Below are positions 1 to 8,840 of a DNA stretch of 64,000 nt, one piece after another. The notes under the pieces are model-generated. The model was not told the DNA's origin, made no database searches, and saw nothing but the letters and a program-made list of their open reading frames with translations. This stretch comes from Mangrovibrevibacter kandeliae (lineage in GTDB: Bacteria > Pseudomonadota > Alphaproteobacteria > Rhizobiales > Rhizobiaceae), in contig NZ_JANIFJ010000008.1 in assembly GCF_024519155.1 (NCBI RefSeq), positions 62,001 through 126,000 on the forward strand. The letters run 5' to 3'. The position numbers were made by a program, and so were the translations under genes. How positions within the stretch are numbered: the first letter of the stretch is position 1; each line of letters starts with the position of its first letter.

Positions 1-450
<450 letters not shown>

Positions 451-498
451 GCCGCTAGAACGACCTTCCTTCCGCAGAGCGTCCCCCGAGTCCGCCCC

Positions 499-1203
499 GT
501 GTCATCTCGATCCGACTTCCGCGCGGGCCTGCGCGACGTCCTGCCCGTGCTCCTCGCAATCATGCCCTTCGGCATCGTCTACGGCGCTCTGGCCGTCGAC
601 GCCGGCCTGTCGGTGCTCGAAGCCTGCGGCCTGTCGCTGACGATCTACGCCGGCGCCAGCCAGCTGGTCGCGCTGCAGATGGTCGGGCTGGGTGCCCCGC
701 TGTGGGTCGTCCTCTTCGCGCTGACGATGGTGAACCTGCGCCATCTCCTCTACTCGGCGTCGGTCGGGCGGCATCTCGGCGCGTTCAGCTGGTGGCAGAA
801 GGCGCTCGCCTTCTGCTTCCTCGTCGATCCGGTGTTCGGCGCCGCTGAGACGCGAGTCCTGACCCATCGCCTGAGCCCCACCTACTACTTCGCCTTCGCC
901 ATGGCGCTGTATGGCGGCTGGCAGGTGGCGACGCTGATCGGTGCGACCCTTGGCGGCTTCATCGGCGATCCGGCGGCGCTCGGCCTCGACTTCATCCTGC
1001 CGGTCTACTTCCTGACCATGGTGATGGAGTTCCGCCACCGCGCCGGCTTCTATCCGGTCGCCGCGATCAGCGCCGTCGCATCGATCGCGGTCTATGCGCT
1101 GATTGGACCGCCCTGGCACGTCACGCTCGGCGCGCTCGCTGGGCTCGGCTATGCGGCGCTGTTTCCGCCGAAGGGCCGGTCCCAGGATGGAGGCGCGGCA
1201 TGA
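499..1203 (+). CDS. azlC: AzlC family branched-chain amino acid exporter, large subunit
   Basis: A 234-residue hydrophobic protein of the AzlC/LIV-E family. With AzlD it forms a two-component inner-membrane exporter of branched-chain amino acids or their analogues. The N-terminus has the family pattern (RAGLRDVLPVLLAIMPFGIVYGALAVDAG), followed by several membrane helices and the conserved NLRHLLYSAS segment. The GTG at 499 is chosen because it precedes the conserved N-terminal segment, although no strong Shine-Dalgarno sequence is visible. It overlaps azlD by 4 nt (ATGA), so the two are translationally coupled. The exported substrate is inferred from the family only. Confidence 0.9.
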   Translation: MSSRSDFRAGLRDVLPVLLAIMPFGIVYGALAVDAGLSVLEACGLSLTIYAGASQLVALQMVGLGAPLWVVLFALTMVNLRHLLYSASVGRHLGAFSWWQKALAFCFLVDPVFGAAETRVLTHRLSPTYYFAFAMALYGGWQVATLIGATLGGFIGDPAALGLDFILPVYFLTMVMEFRHRAGFYPVAAISAVASIAVYALIGPPWHVTLGALAGLGYAALFPPKGRSQDGGAA

Positions 1204-1496
1204 GCGAGATCTGGTGGATCGTGCTTCTCGGCGGCGGCCTGACCTACCTGACGCGGTCCGGCGGCCATCTCGTCCTGTCGCGCTTCGAACGCGTGCCGCC
1301 GCGTCTTGCCGCAGCGCTGAACGCCGTGCCCGCAGCGGTGCTGACGACGCTCGTCGCGCCGGTGCTCCTGACCGGCGACTGGCCGGAGCGGGTGGCGATC
1401 GTCCTGTCGCTGTTCCTCGCCCTGCGGCTGCCGCTGATCGCCACCGTCGCGCTCGGCACGGCGATGGTCGCGCTGGCGCGGGCCGCCGGGCTCTAG
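1200..1496 (+). CDS. azlD: AzlD family branched-chain amino acid exporter, small subunit
   Basis: A 98-residue protein with three or four hydrophobic helices, the usual size for AzlD. It contains the family pattern TYLTRSGGHLVLSRFERVPPRLAAALNAVPAAVLTTL (two parts of one stretch), which is shared with AzlD/YgaH proteins. The start ATG lies inside the stop of azlC, and this pairing is the main evidence for its role as the small partner of the exporter. The gene converges on a cytochrome b561 gene 41 nt away. No independent promoter is apparent. Confidence 0.88.
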   Translation: MSEIWWIVLLGGGLTYLTRSGGHLVLSRFERVPPRLAAALNAVPAAVLTTLVAPVLLTGDWPERVAIVLSLFLALRLPLIATVALGTAMVALARAAGL

Positions 1497-1537
1497 GCCA
1501 GCGGCGGAGCCACGCGGATCGGGGTCGGCGTTCGAGG

Positions 1538-2044
1538 TCAGCCCGGCCTGACGATGCGCCGCAGGACGTCGGTCTTGAACCAGAACTGCTGCGCCAGGGC
1601 GCCGAGGATGTGCAGCGCGATCAGGACCAGCAGCGGGTTCCAGAGGAACTCGTGCACCTCGCCCGCCGGGGGGACGTTGCCGAACCAGGCGACGAGCCCG
1701 GTGACGGGGATGACGAAGAGCAGGGCGTAGATGAGGCCGTGCGTGACCTTGGCGAGCCAGTAGGCCCAGCTCGGCTCGTTCTCAGGATAGGGCGGACGGC
1801 CGCGGGCGAAGCGATCCCAGAGCCGGATTGCGGCGAAGACGAGGACCAGCGTGCCCGCGATGATGTGGACCCAGCCGAGAGTCTGGTCGGTCGAGCTGAG
1901 CTCGGTCCCGCGCCTGAAGGAGCGCCACATCGCCACCATCGACTCGTGGTCGATGTACTGGACGAGGATCAGCGCGACGATGAGCCAGTGCATCCAGATG
2001 TTCAGGCGGCTCCAGCCGGTCCGTCGGGGCGATACGCGTTCCAT
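1538..2044 (-). CDS. Cytochrome b561 family protein
   Basis: A 168-residue integral membrane diheme b-type cytochrome of the bacterial cytochrome b561 (CybB) family, expected to move electrons between membrane quinones and periplasmic acceptors or superoxide. Four hydrophobic segments carry the expected histidines: NIWMHWLI near the N-terminus, GWVHIIAG, AKVTHGLIYALLF, and LIALHILGALAQQFWF near the end. I placed the start at the ATG at 2044, where a GGAGG lies about 9 nt upstream. A longer frame upstream lacks family similarity and looks like leader sequence. It is a single gene that converges with azlD. Confidence 0.88.
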   Translation of the reverse strand: MERVSPRRTGWSRLNIWMHWLIVALILVQYIDHESMVAMWRSFRRGTELSSTDQTLGWVHIIAGTLVLVFAAIRLWDRFARGRPPYPENEPSWAYWLAKVTHGLIYALLFVIPVTGLVAWFGNVPPAGEVHEFLWNPLLVLIALHILGALAQQFWFKTDVLRRIVRPG

Positions 2045-2297
2045 TCCGTGCCTCCTGCGCCATCCGCAGCGCCGCCTTTGTAGCCCGGAGCTAGCTCTAA
2101 CGGCAACAACAAGATCAGTGAGCCTGACGGTCCAGGCGGACTGCCTGCGATCCGCTCCGGTCCTGTCAAAGATCCTCGCTGCCGTCGATGGCGTCAGCAT
2201 GACGCGGGGCCTGGCTTGGGAGACGCGCTGGACCTCGTCTTCCAAGCCGGGCGAGGCTGGCGACGGCGCCGAATGAAGCGCCGTCGCAGCGGAAAGG

Positions 2298-2876
2298 TCA
2301 GGCGGCGTCGGCCTGCGCCTTGGTGCGCGGCTCGGACGTCCGCTCGATCCAGGCCGTGAACCGGTCGATCCAGCGGTTCAGGAACACCTTGGTGGACTCG
2401 TCAGCGACGTTGTTGTCCGCGTCGAACAGCTCCGGCTTGTAGGTGAAGTAGACCTCCGGCTGGCCCATCAGCACCATGTCGATGACGTTGAGCAGGCCCC
2501 GTAGGGCGTTCTGACCAGCGGCCGTACCGGTCGCACCGGGCGTCGCGCCCATCATCGCGGCGGGCTTGGCCTCCCAGGAGTTCTTGCCCCAGGGCCGGTT
2601 CGCCCAGTTGATCGCGTTCATCAGGGCCGGCGTGTAGGACCGGTTGTACTCCGGCGTCACGAAGAGCACGCCGTCGGCACTCTCGATCTCGCGCTTCAGC
2701 CGCAGCACGCTCTCGGGCGGGTTGGCCCAGAGGTCGTCGTTGTAGAGCGGCAGGTCGCCGATCTCGGAGAACTTGAACTCGAGACGATCCGACGCCAGCT
2801 TTCCGACGGCCTCGGCGAACTTGCGATTGATCGAGTCGCGGCGCAGCGACCCGACGAGAACGGCAACGGTTTTCAT
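2298..2876 (-). CDS. NADPH-dependent FMN reductase (ChrR/YieF-like)
   Basis: A 192-residue flavodoxin-fold FMN reductase. The phosphate-binding start is VAVLVGSLRRDSINRKFAEA, and the conserved flavin/partner loop is TPEYNRSYTPALMNAINW, as in the ChrR/YieF/azoreductase group that reduces quinones, chromate or nitro compounds with NAD(P)H. I chose the ATG at 2876 over an in-frame start six codons upstream because the protein begins directly with the first beta strand and a GAGG lies just upstream. It is transcribed away from an HxlR regulator, a common pairing for electrophile-responsive reductases, so regulation by that neighbour is likely but inferred. Confidence 0.9.
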   Translation of the reverse strand: MKTVAVLVGSLRRDSINRKFAEAVGKLASDRLEFKFSEIGDLPLYNDDLWANPPESVLRLKREIESADGVLFVTPEYNRSYTPALMNAINWANRPWGKNSWEAKPAAMMGATPGATGTAAGQNALRGLLNVIDMVLMGQPEVYFTYKPELFDADNNVADESTKVFLNRWIDRFTAWIERTSEPRTKAQADAA

Positions 2877-2968
2877 ATGAGCCTCACACTCCAAAAGTGA
2901 CTGGCGCTATATCGGCGACCGCCGTAGAACAGCGCAAGACGGCACCTTCGCGAAACTCGGTCACCTGC

Positions 2969-3349
2969 ATGACACCAACCTCCGGTTCCATTCCGCTGCA
3001 ATGCCGCATCGTCAACGACGTGGTGTCGCTCGCCGGCGACAAGTGGAGCGTCTTGATCGTCATCCAGCTCGGGGAGGGCCGCCAGCGCTTCACCGAGGTC
3101 AAGCGCAGCGTCGAGGGGATCAGCCAGAAGATGCTGACGGTGACGCTGCGGGGGCTCGAGCGGGACGGCTACGTGTTGCGCACGGTGCATCCGACGATTC
3201 CGCCCAAGGTCGAATACGAGCTGACCGATCTCGGTCGCGGCCTGCTCGAGCCGCTGCGCAATCTCGGACGCTGGGCGATAGCGAACCATCAGGCGATACG
3301 GGACGCGCGCGCTCGTTACGACGTGCGGCTCCAGCAGGCGGCGGAGTAG
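2969..3349 (+). CDS. HxlR family winged-helix transcriptional regulator
   Basis: A DNA-binding protein of the HxlR (MarR-like) family, 126 residues from this start. The family core is clear: CRIVNDVVSLAGDKWSVLIV, then FTEVKRSVEGISQKMLTVTL as the recognition helix, RDGYVLRTVHPTIPPKVEYELT as the wing, and LEPLRNLGRWA. The Cys at the start of the core occupies the position of the redox- or electrophile-sensing Cys in YodB/HypR-type members. An in-frame GTG at 2897 would add 24 residues without family similarity and leave only 20 nt for both divergent promoters, so I prefer the ATG at 2969. The likely target is the divergent FMN reductase. Confidence 0.87.
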   Translation: MTPTSGSIPLQCRIVNDVVSLAGDKWSVLIVIQLGEGRQRFTEVKRSVEGISQKMLTVTLRGLERDGYVLRTVHPTIPPKVEYELTDLGRGLLEPLRNLGRWAIANHQAIRDARARYDVRLQQAAE

Positions 3350-3355
3350 AAGCCG

Positions 3356-4156
3356 TCAGGAGGGAAGGTGGATCTCGCCGCTGAGGTAGAGAACCGCACG
3401 GCCGGCGACGACGACACGGTCCTCCTCCAGACGGCAGTGCAGCTCGCCGCCCCGCTTCGACAGCTGCCGGGCGATGAAGTCCGTCTTGTTCAGTCGCTCG
3501 GCCCAGAAGGGCACGAGCGCGCAGTGGGCGGAGCCGGTGACGGGATCTTCGTCGATGCCGTATTTCGGTGCGAAGTAGCGGGAGACGAAGTCGGCCTGTG
3601 TGCCCGGCGCCGTCACGAGGACGCCGCGCGCATCGATCCTTCGCATCGCGGCGAGATCCGGCGTCAGATCGCGGACTTCCGCCTCGCTCGCAAACACCGC
3701 CAGCAGCGTCTCATCGTCCTGCACCGGCACGACGAAGGTTTCGCGCGGGCGGAGGCCGAGCACGCCGGCCGCGACGTCCGCCTGGTCGACCGGCATCGTG
3801 CGTCGGCGCGGCAGGCGCATGGCGAGGCGCGCGCCGTCCCGCTCCACCACGAGGTCGCCCGACCAGCGGGTGTGGAAGGTCAATGCCGGAGCCTGCGCGC
3901 CCAGGATCTCGAAGAGAACATGGGCGCTGGCAAGTGTCGCGTGGCCGCAGAGCGGCACCTCGGCCGCCGGCGTGAACCAGCGCAACTCCCATGCCGCAGA
4001 GCCGGCCGGCACGAGATAGGCGGTCTCCGACAGGTTGTTCTCGGCCGCGATCGCCTGCAGCGTCGCATCCGGCAGCCAGCTCTCCAGCGGCACCACCGCG
4101 GCCGGGTTGCCGGAAAAGAGAGTGGAGGTGAAGGCATCGACCTGAAAGATCTGCAT
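3356..4156 (-). CDS. PhzF family isomerase-like protein
   Basis: A 266-residue member of the PhzF/YddE family (diaminopimelate epimerase-like fold). The N-terminus has the family signature QVDAFTSTLFSGNPAAVVPL, with the catalytic glutamate in NNLSETAYLV (Glu44, equivalent to Glu45 of PhzF). The CGHATLASAHVLFE and DEDPVTGSAHCAL motifs that bind the substrate are intact, so the enzyme is probably active. Most family members outside phenazine clusters have unknown substrates, and no phenazine genes are nearby. The start at 4156 follows from the conserved N-terminus. It converges with the HxlR gene, leaving 6 nt between stop codons. Confidence 0.9.
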   Translation of the reverse strand: MQIFQVDAFTSTLFSGNPAAVVPLESWLPDATLQAIAAENNLSETAYLVPAGSAAWELRWFTPAAEVPLCGHATLASAHVLFEILGAQAPALTFHTRWSGDLVVERDGARLAMRLPRRRTMPVDQADVAAGVLGLRPRETFVVPVQDDETLLAVFASEAEVRDLTPDLAAMRRIDARGVLVTAPGTQADFVSRYFAPKYGIDEDPVTGSAHCALVPFWAERLNKTDFIARQLSKRGGELHCRLEEDRVVVAGRAVLYLSGEIHLPS

Positions 4157-4386
4157 CACAGTGTCCGAACGTCGCTGGCGCTTCGTTCTATCGCCCGCGC
4201 GGCCGACTGGGAACAGCATCCCTCACACCGGATCAAGGCGGGCGGCGGAGGATTGGGGTGGAGGCGGGCGCGCCAAGGCTTCGACCGCGTATCGGCTCGT
4301 CCTGACCTTCCGGCGTCACGAGATGGCGCTCCGCCTCGACGCACGACCGGCCGACGCGGCGCGCCGGCCAGTACGGCGCTGTCCGG

Positions 4387-4836
4387 CTAGAGCCGATGGC
4401 CGAGAACGAAGTCGCGAACGCGGCTCCACAGGCTCGGCCGGTTGGCCCGGTCGAGGTGGTGGCGCATGCGCGACGCCAGGCCGGCTCCGGTCATCGTCCC
4501 GTGATAGTGACAGTCGCAGAAGAGGTGATGGGCGTCGTCTTCGGAGATGTCGAAGAAGTCCATCGCATCACCGAGACGATCGCCGGACAGTCCCGCGCCG
4601 CGCAGGATCGGATCCTGGAAGGCGATGGTCAGCGGCGTGTTTTCGCCGCGCAGAAGGCGACGTTCGGCCAGCGGAAGATACTCGATCTCCCGCAGGGCGT
4701 TGACCGGGCCACGATGCCGGTCGAGCAGCGTCACCCAGCGATCCAACCGTTCGCTGTGCGACATGGTCCCATTTCCGCCACCGAAGGGAACTGCCTCGGC
4801 GGCCAACTCCAACTCACTCGGGTTCTGGTGCTTCAT
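4387..4836 (-). CDS. Hypothetical protein with FCDCHYHG motif
   Basis: A 149-residue soluble protein that I do not recognise. The start at 4836 has a good GGAGG about 7 nt upstream. The sequence is acidic in its N-terminal half, with a central EYLPLAERRLLRGENTPLTI segment, then DISEDDAHHLFCDCHYHG, whose two Cys and several His could bind a metal, and a basic C-terminus. There are no membrane helices or signal peptide. The 230 nt upstream of PhzF and downstream of this gene contain nothing I can name. Codon use matches the surroundings. Confidence 0.65.
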   Translation of the reverse strand: MKHQNPSELELAAEAVPFGGGNGTMSHSERLDRWVTLLDRHRGPVNALREIEYLPLAERRLLRGENTPLTIAFQDPILRGAGLSGDRLGDAMDFFDISEDDAHHLFCDCHYHGTMTGAGLASRMRHHLDRANRPSLWSRVRDFVLGHRL

Positions 4837-5050
4837 GGGAGCCTCCATAAGGACAGGGCTACCCGAATCACTATATGCCCCGGCGAATCGGCTGGCACGA
4901 GCGAAGTGACGCGCGAATTTGTCCCGACAGGGCAGGGACTTGTCGACGGGAAACACCGCGCTACCACGGCCGGCGAAGAGAGGCGGGCCTCGGATCTCCC
5001 GGCCGCGCCACCTATATCAGGCGCACGATCCGCCACGCGAGGAGCATGCC

Positions 5051-5452
5051 ATGGACGCCCGAACCTACCCCGTGACCCGCAGCGACGCCGAGTGGCGCAC
5101 ACTGCTGACCCCGGAACAATATAATGTGATGCGCGGCCATGGCACGGAGCGGCCGGGCAGCTGCGCGCTCCTGCACGAGAAGCGCGCCGGCACCTTCTCC
5201 TGCGCCGGTTGCGATCAGCCGTTGTTCGAGGCCGGCCAGAAGTTCGAGAGCGGAACCGGCTGGCCGAGCTTTGACGTGCCGGTCGAGGGGTCGATCGAGA
5301 CCACCGTCGACCGCAGCCACGGGATGGTCCGCACGGAGGTGCACTGCAGCCGGTGCGGCAGCCATCTCGGTCACGTCTTTCCCGATGGGCCACCGCCCAC
5401 GGGCCTGCGCTACTGCATCAACGGCGTCGCGCTGACCTTCGAGCCCGTCTGA
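5051..5452 (+). CDS. msrB: Peptide-methionine (R)-S-oxide reductase
   Basis: A 133-residue MsrB that reduces methionine-R-sulfoxide in oxidised proteins. The four zinc ligands are present in CAGC (Cys51, Cys54) and CSRC (Cys99, Cys102). The substrate pocket motif GTGWPSF and the catalytic Cys122 in RYCINGVAL are intact. The start at 5051 is supported by a GAGGAG 6 nt upstream. It is a cytoplasmic form because no signal peptide is visible. It stands alone, without msrA nearby, and converges on a small hypothetical gene. Confidence 0.95.
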   Translation: MDARTYPVTRSDAEWRTLLTPEQYNVMRGHGTERPGSCALLHEKRAGTFSCAGCDQPLFEAGQKFESGTGWPSFDVPVEGSIETTVDRSHGMVRTEVHCSRCGSHLGHVFPDGPPPTGLRYCINGVALTFEPV

Positions 5453-5471
5453 TCGAGCGCGCGGCGCGCGG

Positions 5472-5663
5472 CTATTGCCGCTCGCCGCCGCCTGCCCGCA
5501 GCCGCTCCTCGATCCGCTCCGCCTCGTCGGTCTCCACCTCCACCGTCCGGGAGCTGTCGTCCGGCAGGCCTCCTGCGGTCTGGGCGATGCTCTCATCGCG
5601 CGGCCGGTCGTTCGGGCCGGTCGAGATCTTGGCGCTGTCGCCGTCGCGCTTTTCGTCTGACAT
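5472..5663 (-). CDS. Small hydrophilic hypothetical protein
   Basis: A 63-residue, very hydrophilic and charged protein beginning MSDEKRDGDSAKISTG and ending with EAERIEERLRAGGGERQ. It has no recognisable domain and is probably unstructured. A GGAG lies about 9 nt upstream of the ATG at 5663. Short acidic proteins of this style are common in Hyphomicrobiales, but I cannot name a family. It converges with msrB, with 19 nt between the stop codons, and diverges from the carboxypeptidase gene. Coding status is moderately likely. Confidence 0.5.
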   Translation of the reverse strand: MSDEKRDGDSAKISTGPNDRPRDESIAQTAGGLPDDSSRTVEVETDEAERIEERLRAGGGERQ

Positions 5664-5848
5664 CGTGCGGTCTCCGTTGTATGCCGTTCCTTCGGCCAAC
5701 GCGCGGCAGCAGGATGTGGGTGCATGTGCCGCTGCCCGCGCGGCTTGAGCCAATCCGCATTTTTCGCTTTAGCTCCCGCAGTATCGGCCGGGTTGCGCGA
5801 GCGGAATCGGCGGCCTGCCCGCACCAGATCGAGGGGATCGTCTTGTCG

Positions 5849-6769
5849 ATGCGACGCTTCATCGGAGGCTGCCTGATCGCGGTCGCCGTCCTGCCGGCCC
5901 TGTGGCTCGATTCTGCGGCGGCTGCGCCACGGCTGCTCGTGGACGTCCGCACGGGCCAGGTGCTCTACGCCGACGATGCGGCGACCTCGTGGTATCCGGC
6001 CTCGCTCACCAAACTGATGGTCGCGCATCTGGTGATGCGCGAGGTCGAGGCCGGCGAACTCGATCCGCGCACCATCGTGACGATGTCGACCCACGCGGCC
6101 TCGCAGCCGCCCTCGCGCTTCGGCCTGAAGCCGGGGAGCGAGATCGAGCTGCGCGACGCGCTGCGGATCATGCTGGTGCGCAGCTACAACGACCTCGCCG
6201 TCGCCGTGGCGGAAAGCGTGGCCGGCTCGGAGGCTGCCTTCGTCGAAGCAATGAACCGCGAATGTGCCCGACTCGGCATGCGCGGCACGCACTTCGTCAA
6301 TGCCAACGGGCTGCACGACCCGGGGCAGGTGACGACGGCGCACGACATGGCGCTGCTTGCCCTGGCGATCATGCGCGAGCACCCGCAGAACTTCGCCATG
6401 TTCGGCAACGCCGAGACGCAATTCGACGGGCGCACGATCAAGAACACCAACGGTCTCCTGCGCGACTATCCCGGCGTCGACGGCATGAAGACCGGCTACA
6501 CCTGTCCGTCCGGCTTCAACCTCGTCGCGACGGCCTATCGCGGCGGGCGGCGGTTGCTGGCGATCGCCATGGGCGAGCCGTCGACGAAGGCGCGCGCGGC
6601 CGACGTCAGCGCCCTGTTCGACGCCGGCTTCGCCGGGCGGCTGAAGCCCGTCGGACCGCTGTCGCGCTACGACAGCAGCGGCCTGAGCCCGGCGGTCGAC
6701 CTGAAGTCCTATGCCTGCGGCAAGTCGCTGCCCGCCGCGGCGCTGCCGCTCGCCCTGACCGGCGGCTGA
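5849..6769 (+). CDS. D-alanyl-D-alanine carboxypeptidase (low-molecular-mass PBP, S11 family)
   Basis: A 306-residue exported penicillin-binding protein that trims the terminal D-Ala from peptidoglycan pentapeptides. A signal peptide (MRRFIGGCLIAVAVLPALWL ending at SAAAA) leads into the three S11 motifs: SLTK (Ser52 nucleophile, Lys55), SYN (112-114) and KTG (214-216). The protein stops shortly after the catalytic domain, so it lacks the full C-terminal beta domain and amphipathic anchor of DacA and is more like DacD-type or Hyphomicrobiales short forms. The ATG at 5849 is chosen. An in-frame TTG two codons upstream has a better-spaced GAGGGG and may be the true start. Confidence 0.93.
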   Translation: MRRFIGGCLIAVAVLPALWLDSAAAAPRLLVDVRTGQVLYADDAATSWYPASLTKLMVAHLVMREVEAGELDPRTIVTMSTHAASQPPSRFGLKPGSEIELRDALRIMLVRSYNDLAVAVAESVAGSEAAFVEAMNRECARLGMRGTHFVNANGLHDPGQVTTAHDMALLALAIMREHPQNFAMFGNAETQFDGRTIKNTNGLLRDYPGVDGMKTGYTCPSGFNLVATAYRGGRRLLAIAMGEPSTKARAADVSALFDAGFAGRLKPVGPLSRYDSSGLSPAVDLKSYACGKSLPAAALPLALTGG

Positions 6770-6863
6770 CGGCGCGGCGCATGACCTCGGGCCGAAGCGC
6801 TTGCCAGGCGCTGCCGGTGAGGTGAAGCTTCCGCTCGGGCGGCAGGGCCGGGCGAGGCAGGTG

Positions 6864-7229
6864 ATGACCGATACGGACAGGCGCAATGAACTGGCGGCGG
6901 ACCGGACGGTCTTCGCCGCGGAGCGGACCTACGCCGCCTGGGTCCGCACCGGGCTGGCGGCACTGGCAAGCGGCGTCGGCGCCAAGAAGCTCCTCGAAGG
7001 GGTCGTGCCGGACCTCCTGATCGTCGCCACCGGTACGATCCTCGTCCTGTTCAGCGGCTTCTGCTTCGGCGCTGCGGTGTGGCGAGAGATCAATCCCGGG
7101 CCGCCGCCGCCGCATCCCGACACGCGCCGGATCAACCGCTGGCTGCTGATCCTCGTCAACGGCTTCCTCTGCCTCGTCGCTCTCGCCGCGATGCTCGGCA
7201 TCTGGTTCGGCCGCACCGGCGGCGATTGA
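6864..7229 (+). CDS. YidH/DUF202 family membrane protein
   Basis: A 121-residue inner-membrane protein with the DUF202 signature at its N-terminus (NELAADRTVFAAERTYAAWV) followed by three hydrophobic helices and short loops. DUF202 proteins have no established function. The start at 6864 is chosen because it is just upstream of the conserved segment, and a GTG one codon earlier is possible. It lies between the carboxypeptidase and CLC genes on the same strand, with about 95 and 155 nt spacers, so joint transcription is possible but not shown. Confidence 0.85.
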   Translation: MTDTDRRNELAADRTVFAAERTYAAWVRTGLAALASGVGAKKLLEGVVPDLLIVATGTILVLFSGFCFGAAVWREINPGPPPPHPDTRRINRWLLILVNGFLCLVALAAMLGIWFGRTGGD

Positions 7230-7384
7230 GAGCGTCCTGTGCCGGCCGCTGCGCGGCCCGGCGCATGCGGCCGTCGAGGGACGACGTAACGCTGACGCCA
7301 AAGATGCTGCAATGCGGGGACGACGCCTGCAAATGTGCCGGAAAAGGCTTGTCAAGCCGGCCACTTCCGGCCATTCCAGAGCGC

Positions 7385-8791
7385 ATGCAGGAGATTGAAC
7401 GGCAGGACGCCGCGGCTGGCGGAGACGATCCGCGCGTGCCCGAAGACCACGACGAGGCGACCTTCAGCCCGGGACTGGCCCGCTGGGGCGGCAAGCCGCT
7501 GTCGAAGCATGCCAGGGAGGCCGGGATCGTGGTGCGGCGCCGGGTGGCGACGACCAGCGGCGCGGTGCTCCTCGGCCTCGTCGCCCTCGGTTTCGCCTGG
7601 CTCGCCGACCGCGCGCAGGGCCTGTTCGAGGCGATCGTCGCCGCGGCTCCCCTCGTGCCGCTGGTCCTGACACCGCTGGTCTACGGCCTCGTCGTCTGGT
7701 CCACCCGGCACTGGGCGCCGGCGGCAGCGGGATCCGGCATCCCCCAGGTGATCGTCGCCGCCCGCAAGCCGGACGCCACGGAGAACAGCGGCCTCAGTTC
7801 GCTGCGCACCGCCGGCTTCAAGTTCCTGGCGACGCTCGCCGCGCTCGGCGCGGGCGCCTCGGTCGGCCGCGAGGGCCCGACCGTGCAGATCGCCGCTGCG
7901 ATCATGCAGTCGATCTACCGCCTGTTCCGCATTCCCGTGAACTCCGCGATCATCATCGCCGGCGGCGCGGCCGGCGTTTCGGCCGCCTTCAACACGCCGC
8001 TCGCCGGTGTCGCCTTCGCCATCGAGGAGCTCGCGTCGGCCTACGAGCAGCGGCTCGCGGTGCTGGTGATGGGCGCGGTGATGATCTCCGGCCTCGTCAG
8101 CCTCGGCATCGCCGGCGACTACCTCTACTTCGGCGCCATGCACGACACCCTGTCGTTCGGCGCCGACCTTCTCCTCTGCCCGCTGGCCGGCGTGCTCGGG
8201 GGCCTGTTCGGTGGCCTGTTCTCGCGCGGCGTCCTCGGCTTCGGCACGCTCGAGCGAGGACCGCTCGCCATGCTGCGCCGACGCCCGGTGCTGTGGGCGG
8301 TCGGCTGCGGCCTCCTCGTCGCCGTCATCGGGCTTGCCAGCGGCGGCACGACCTGGGGCACCGGCTACGAGGCGGCGCGCGCGCTCGTCGAGGGGGACCC
8401 GCAGTCGCTGTGGTTCGGCCCGGCGAAGTTCATGGCGACGATCCTGACGACGCTCAGCGGCATTCCCGGCGGCATCTTCGCCCCCTCGCTCGCGACCGGC
8501 GCCGGCTTCGGCAACATCCTCGCCTGGCTGGTTCCGACCGAGCCGGCCGGCGCCGTGGTCATCCTCGGCATGCTCGCCTACTTCGTCGGCGTGGTGCGGG
8601 CGCCGCTGACGGCCGTCCTGATCGTCTCGGAGATGACCGACAGCCGGGCGATGATCCTCCCGCTGGTGGCCACTGCCCTGATCGCCGACGGCATCTCGGC
8701 GCTCGTCTGCAAGGAGCGGCTCTATCACGGCCTCGCCAAGGCCTTCCGCAGCCCCTCGGAGCCGGCGATCCCGGCGCCTAAGGAGGGCTGA
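7385..8791 (+). CDS. CLC family chloride channel or Cl-/H+ antiporter
   Basis: A 468-residue polytopic CLC protein. The anion-selectivity motifs are present: GSGIPQ (116-121), GREGP (161-165) and GGIFAP in the C-terminal half. Glu163 in GREGP is the gating glutamate. The IEE at 213-215 matches the position of the internal proton glutamate of E. coli ClcA (its Glu203), so the protein keeps both glutamates expected of an antiporter rather than a channel. It has no C-terminal CBS domains. The ATG at 7385 is chosen because upstream sequence is not family-like, and no clear ribosome site is visible. The N-terminal 40 residues are acidic and probably cytoplasmic. Confidence 0.92.
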   Translation: MQEIERQDAAAGGDDPRVPEDHDEATFSPGLARWGGKPLSKHAREAGIVVRRRVATTSGAVLLGLVALGFAWLADRAQGLFEAIVAAAPLVPLVLTPLVYGLVVWSTRHWAPAAAGSGIPQVIVAARKPDATENSGLSSLRTAGFKFLATLAALGAGASVGREGPTVQIAAAIMQSIYRLFRIPVNSAIIIAGGAAGVSAAFNTPLAGVAFAIEELASAYEQRLAVLVMGAVMISGLVSLGIAGDYLYFGAMHDTLSFGADLLLCPLAGVLGGLFGGLFSRGVLGFGTLERGPLAMLRRRPVLWAVGCGLLVAVIGLASGGTTWGTGYEAARALVEGDPQSLWFGPAKFMATILTTLSGIPGGIFAPSLATGAGFGNILAWLVPTEPAGAVVILGMLAYFVGVVRAPLTAVLIVSEMTDSRAMILPLVATALIADGISALVCKERLYHGLAKAFRSPSEPAIPAPKEG

Positions 8792-8807
8792 GAAGGCTGA
8801 GCCCGCC

Positions 8808-8825
8808 GCGCGGACTCCGCCGCGC
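8808..8825. terminator. Candidate bidirectional terminator hairpin
   Basis: A GC-rich inverted repeat (gcgcgg, loop actccg, ccgcgc) sits between the convergent stop codons of the CLC gene and ctaF. There is no T-run, as often in GC-rich alphaproteobacteria, so this is a structural suggestion only. Confidence 0.35.
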
Positions 8826-8840
8826 TCCCGGCTCGGTCGG

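Noticed and set aside
1103-2083. Plus-strand frame of 326 codons across azlD and cytochrome b561
   Set aside because: It overlaps three well-supported genes in other frames and is dominated by Arg/Asp repeats.
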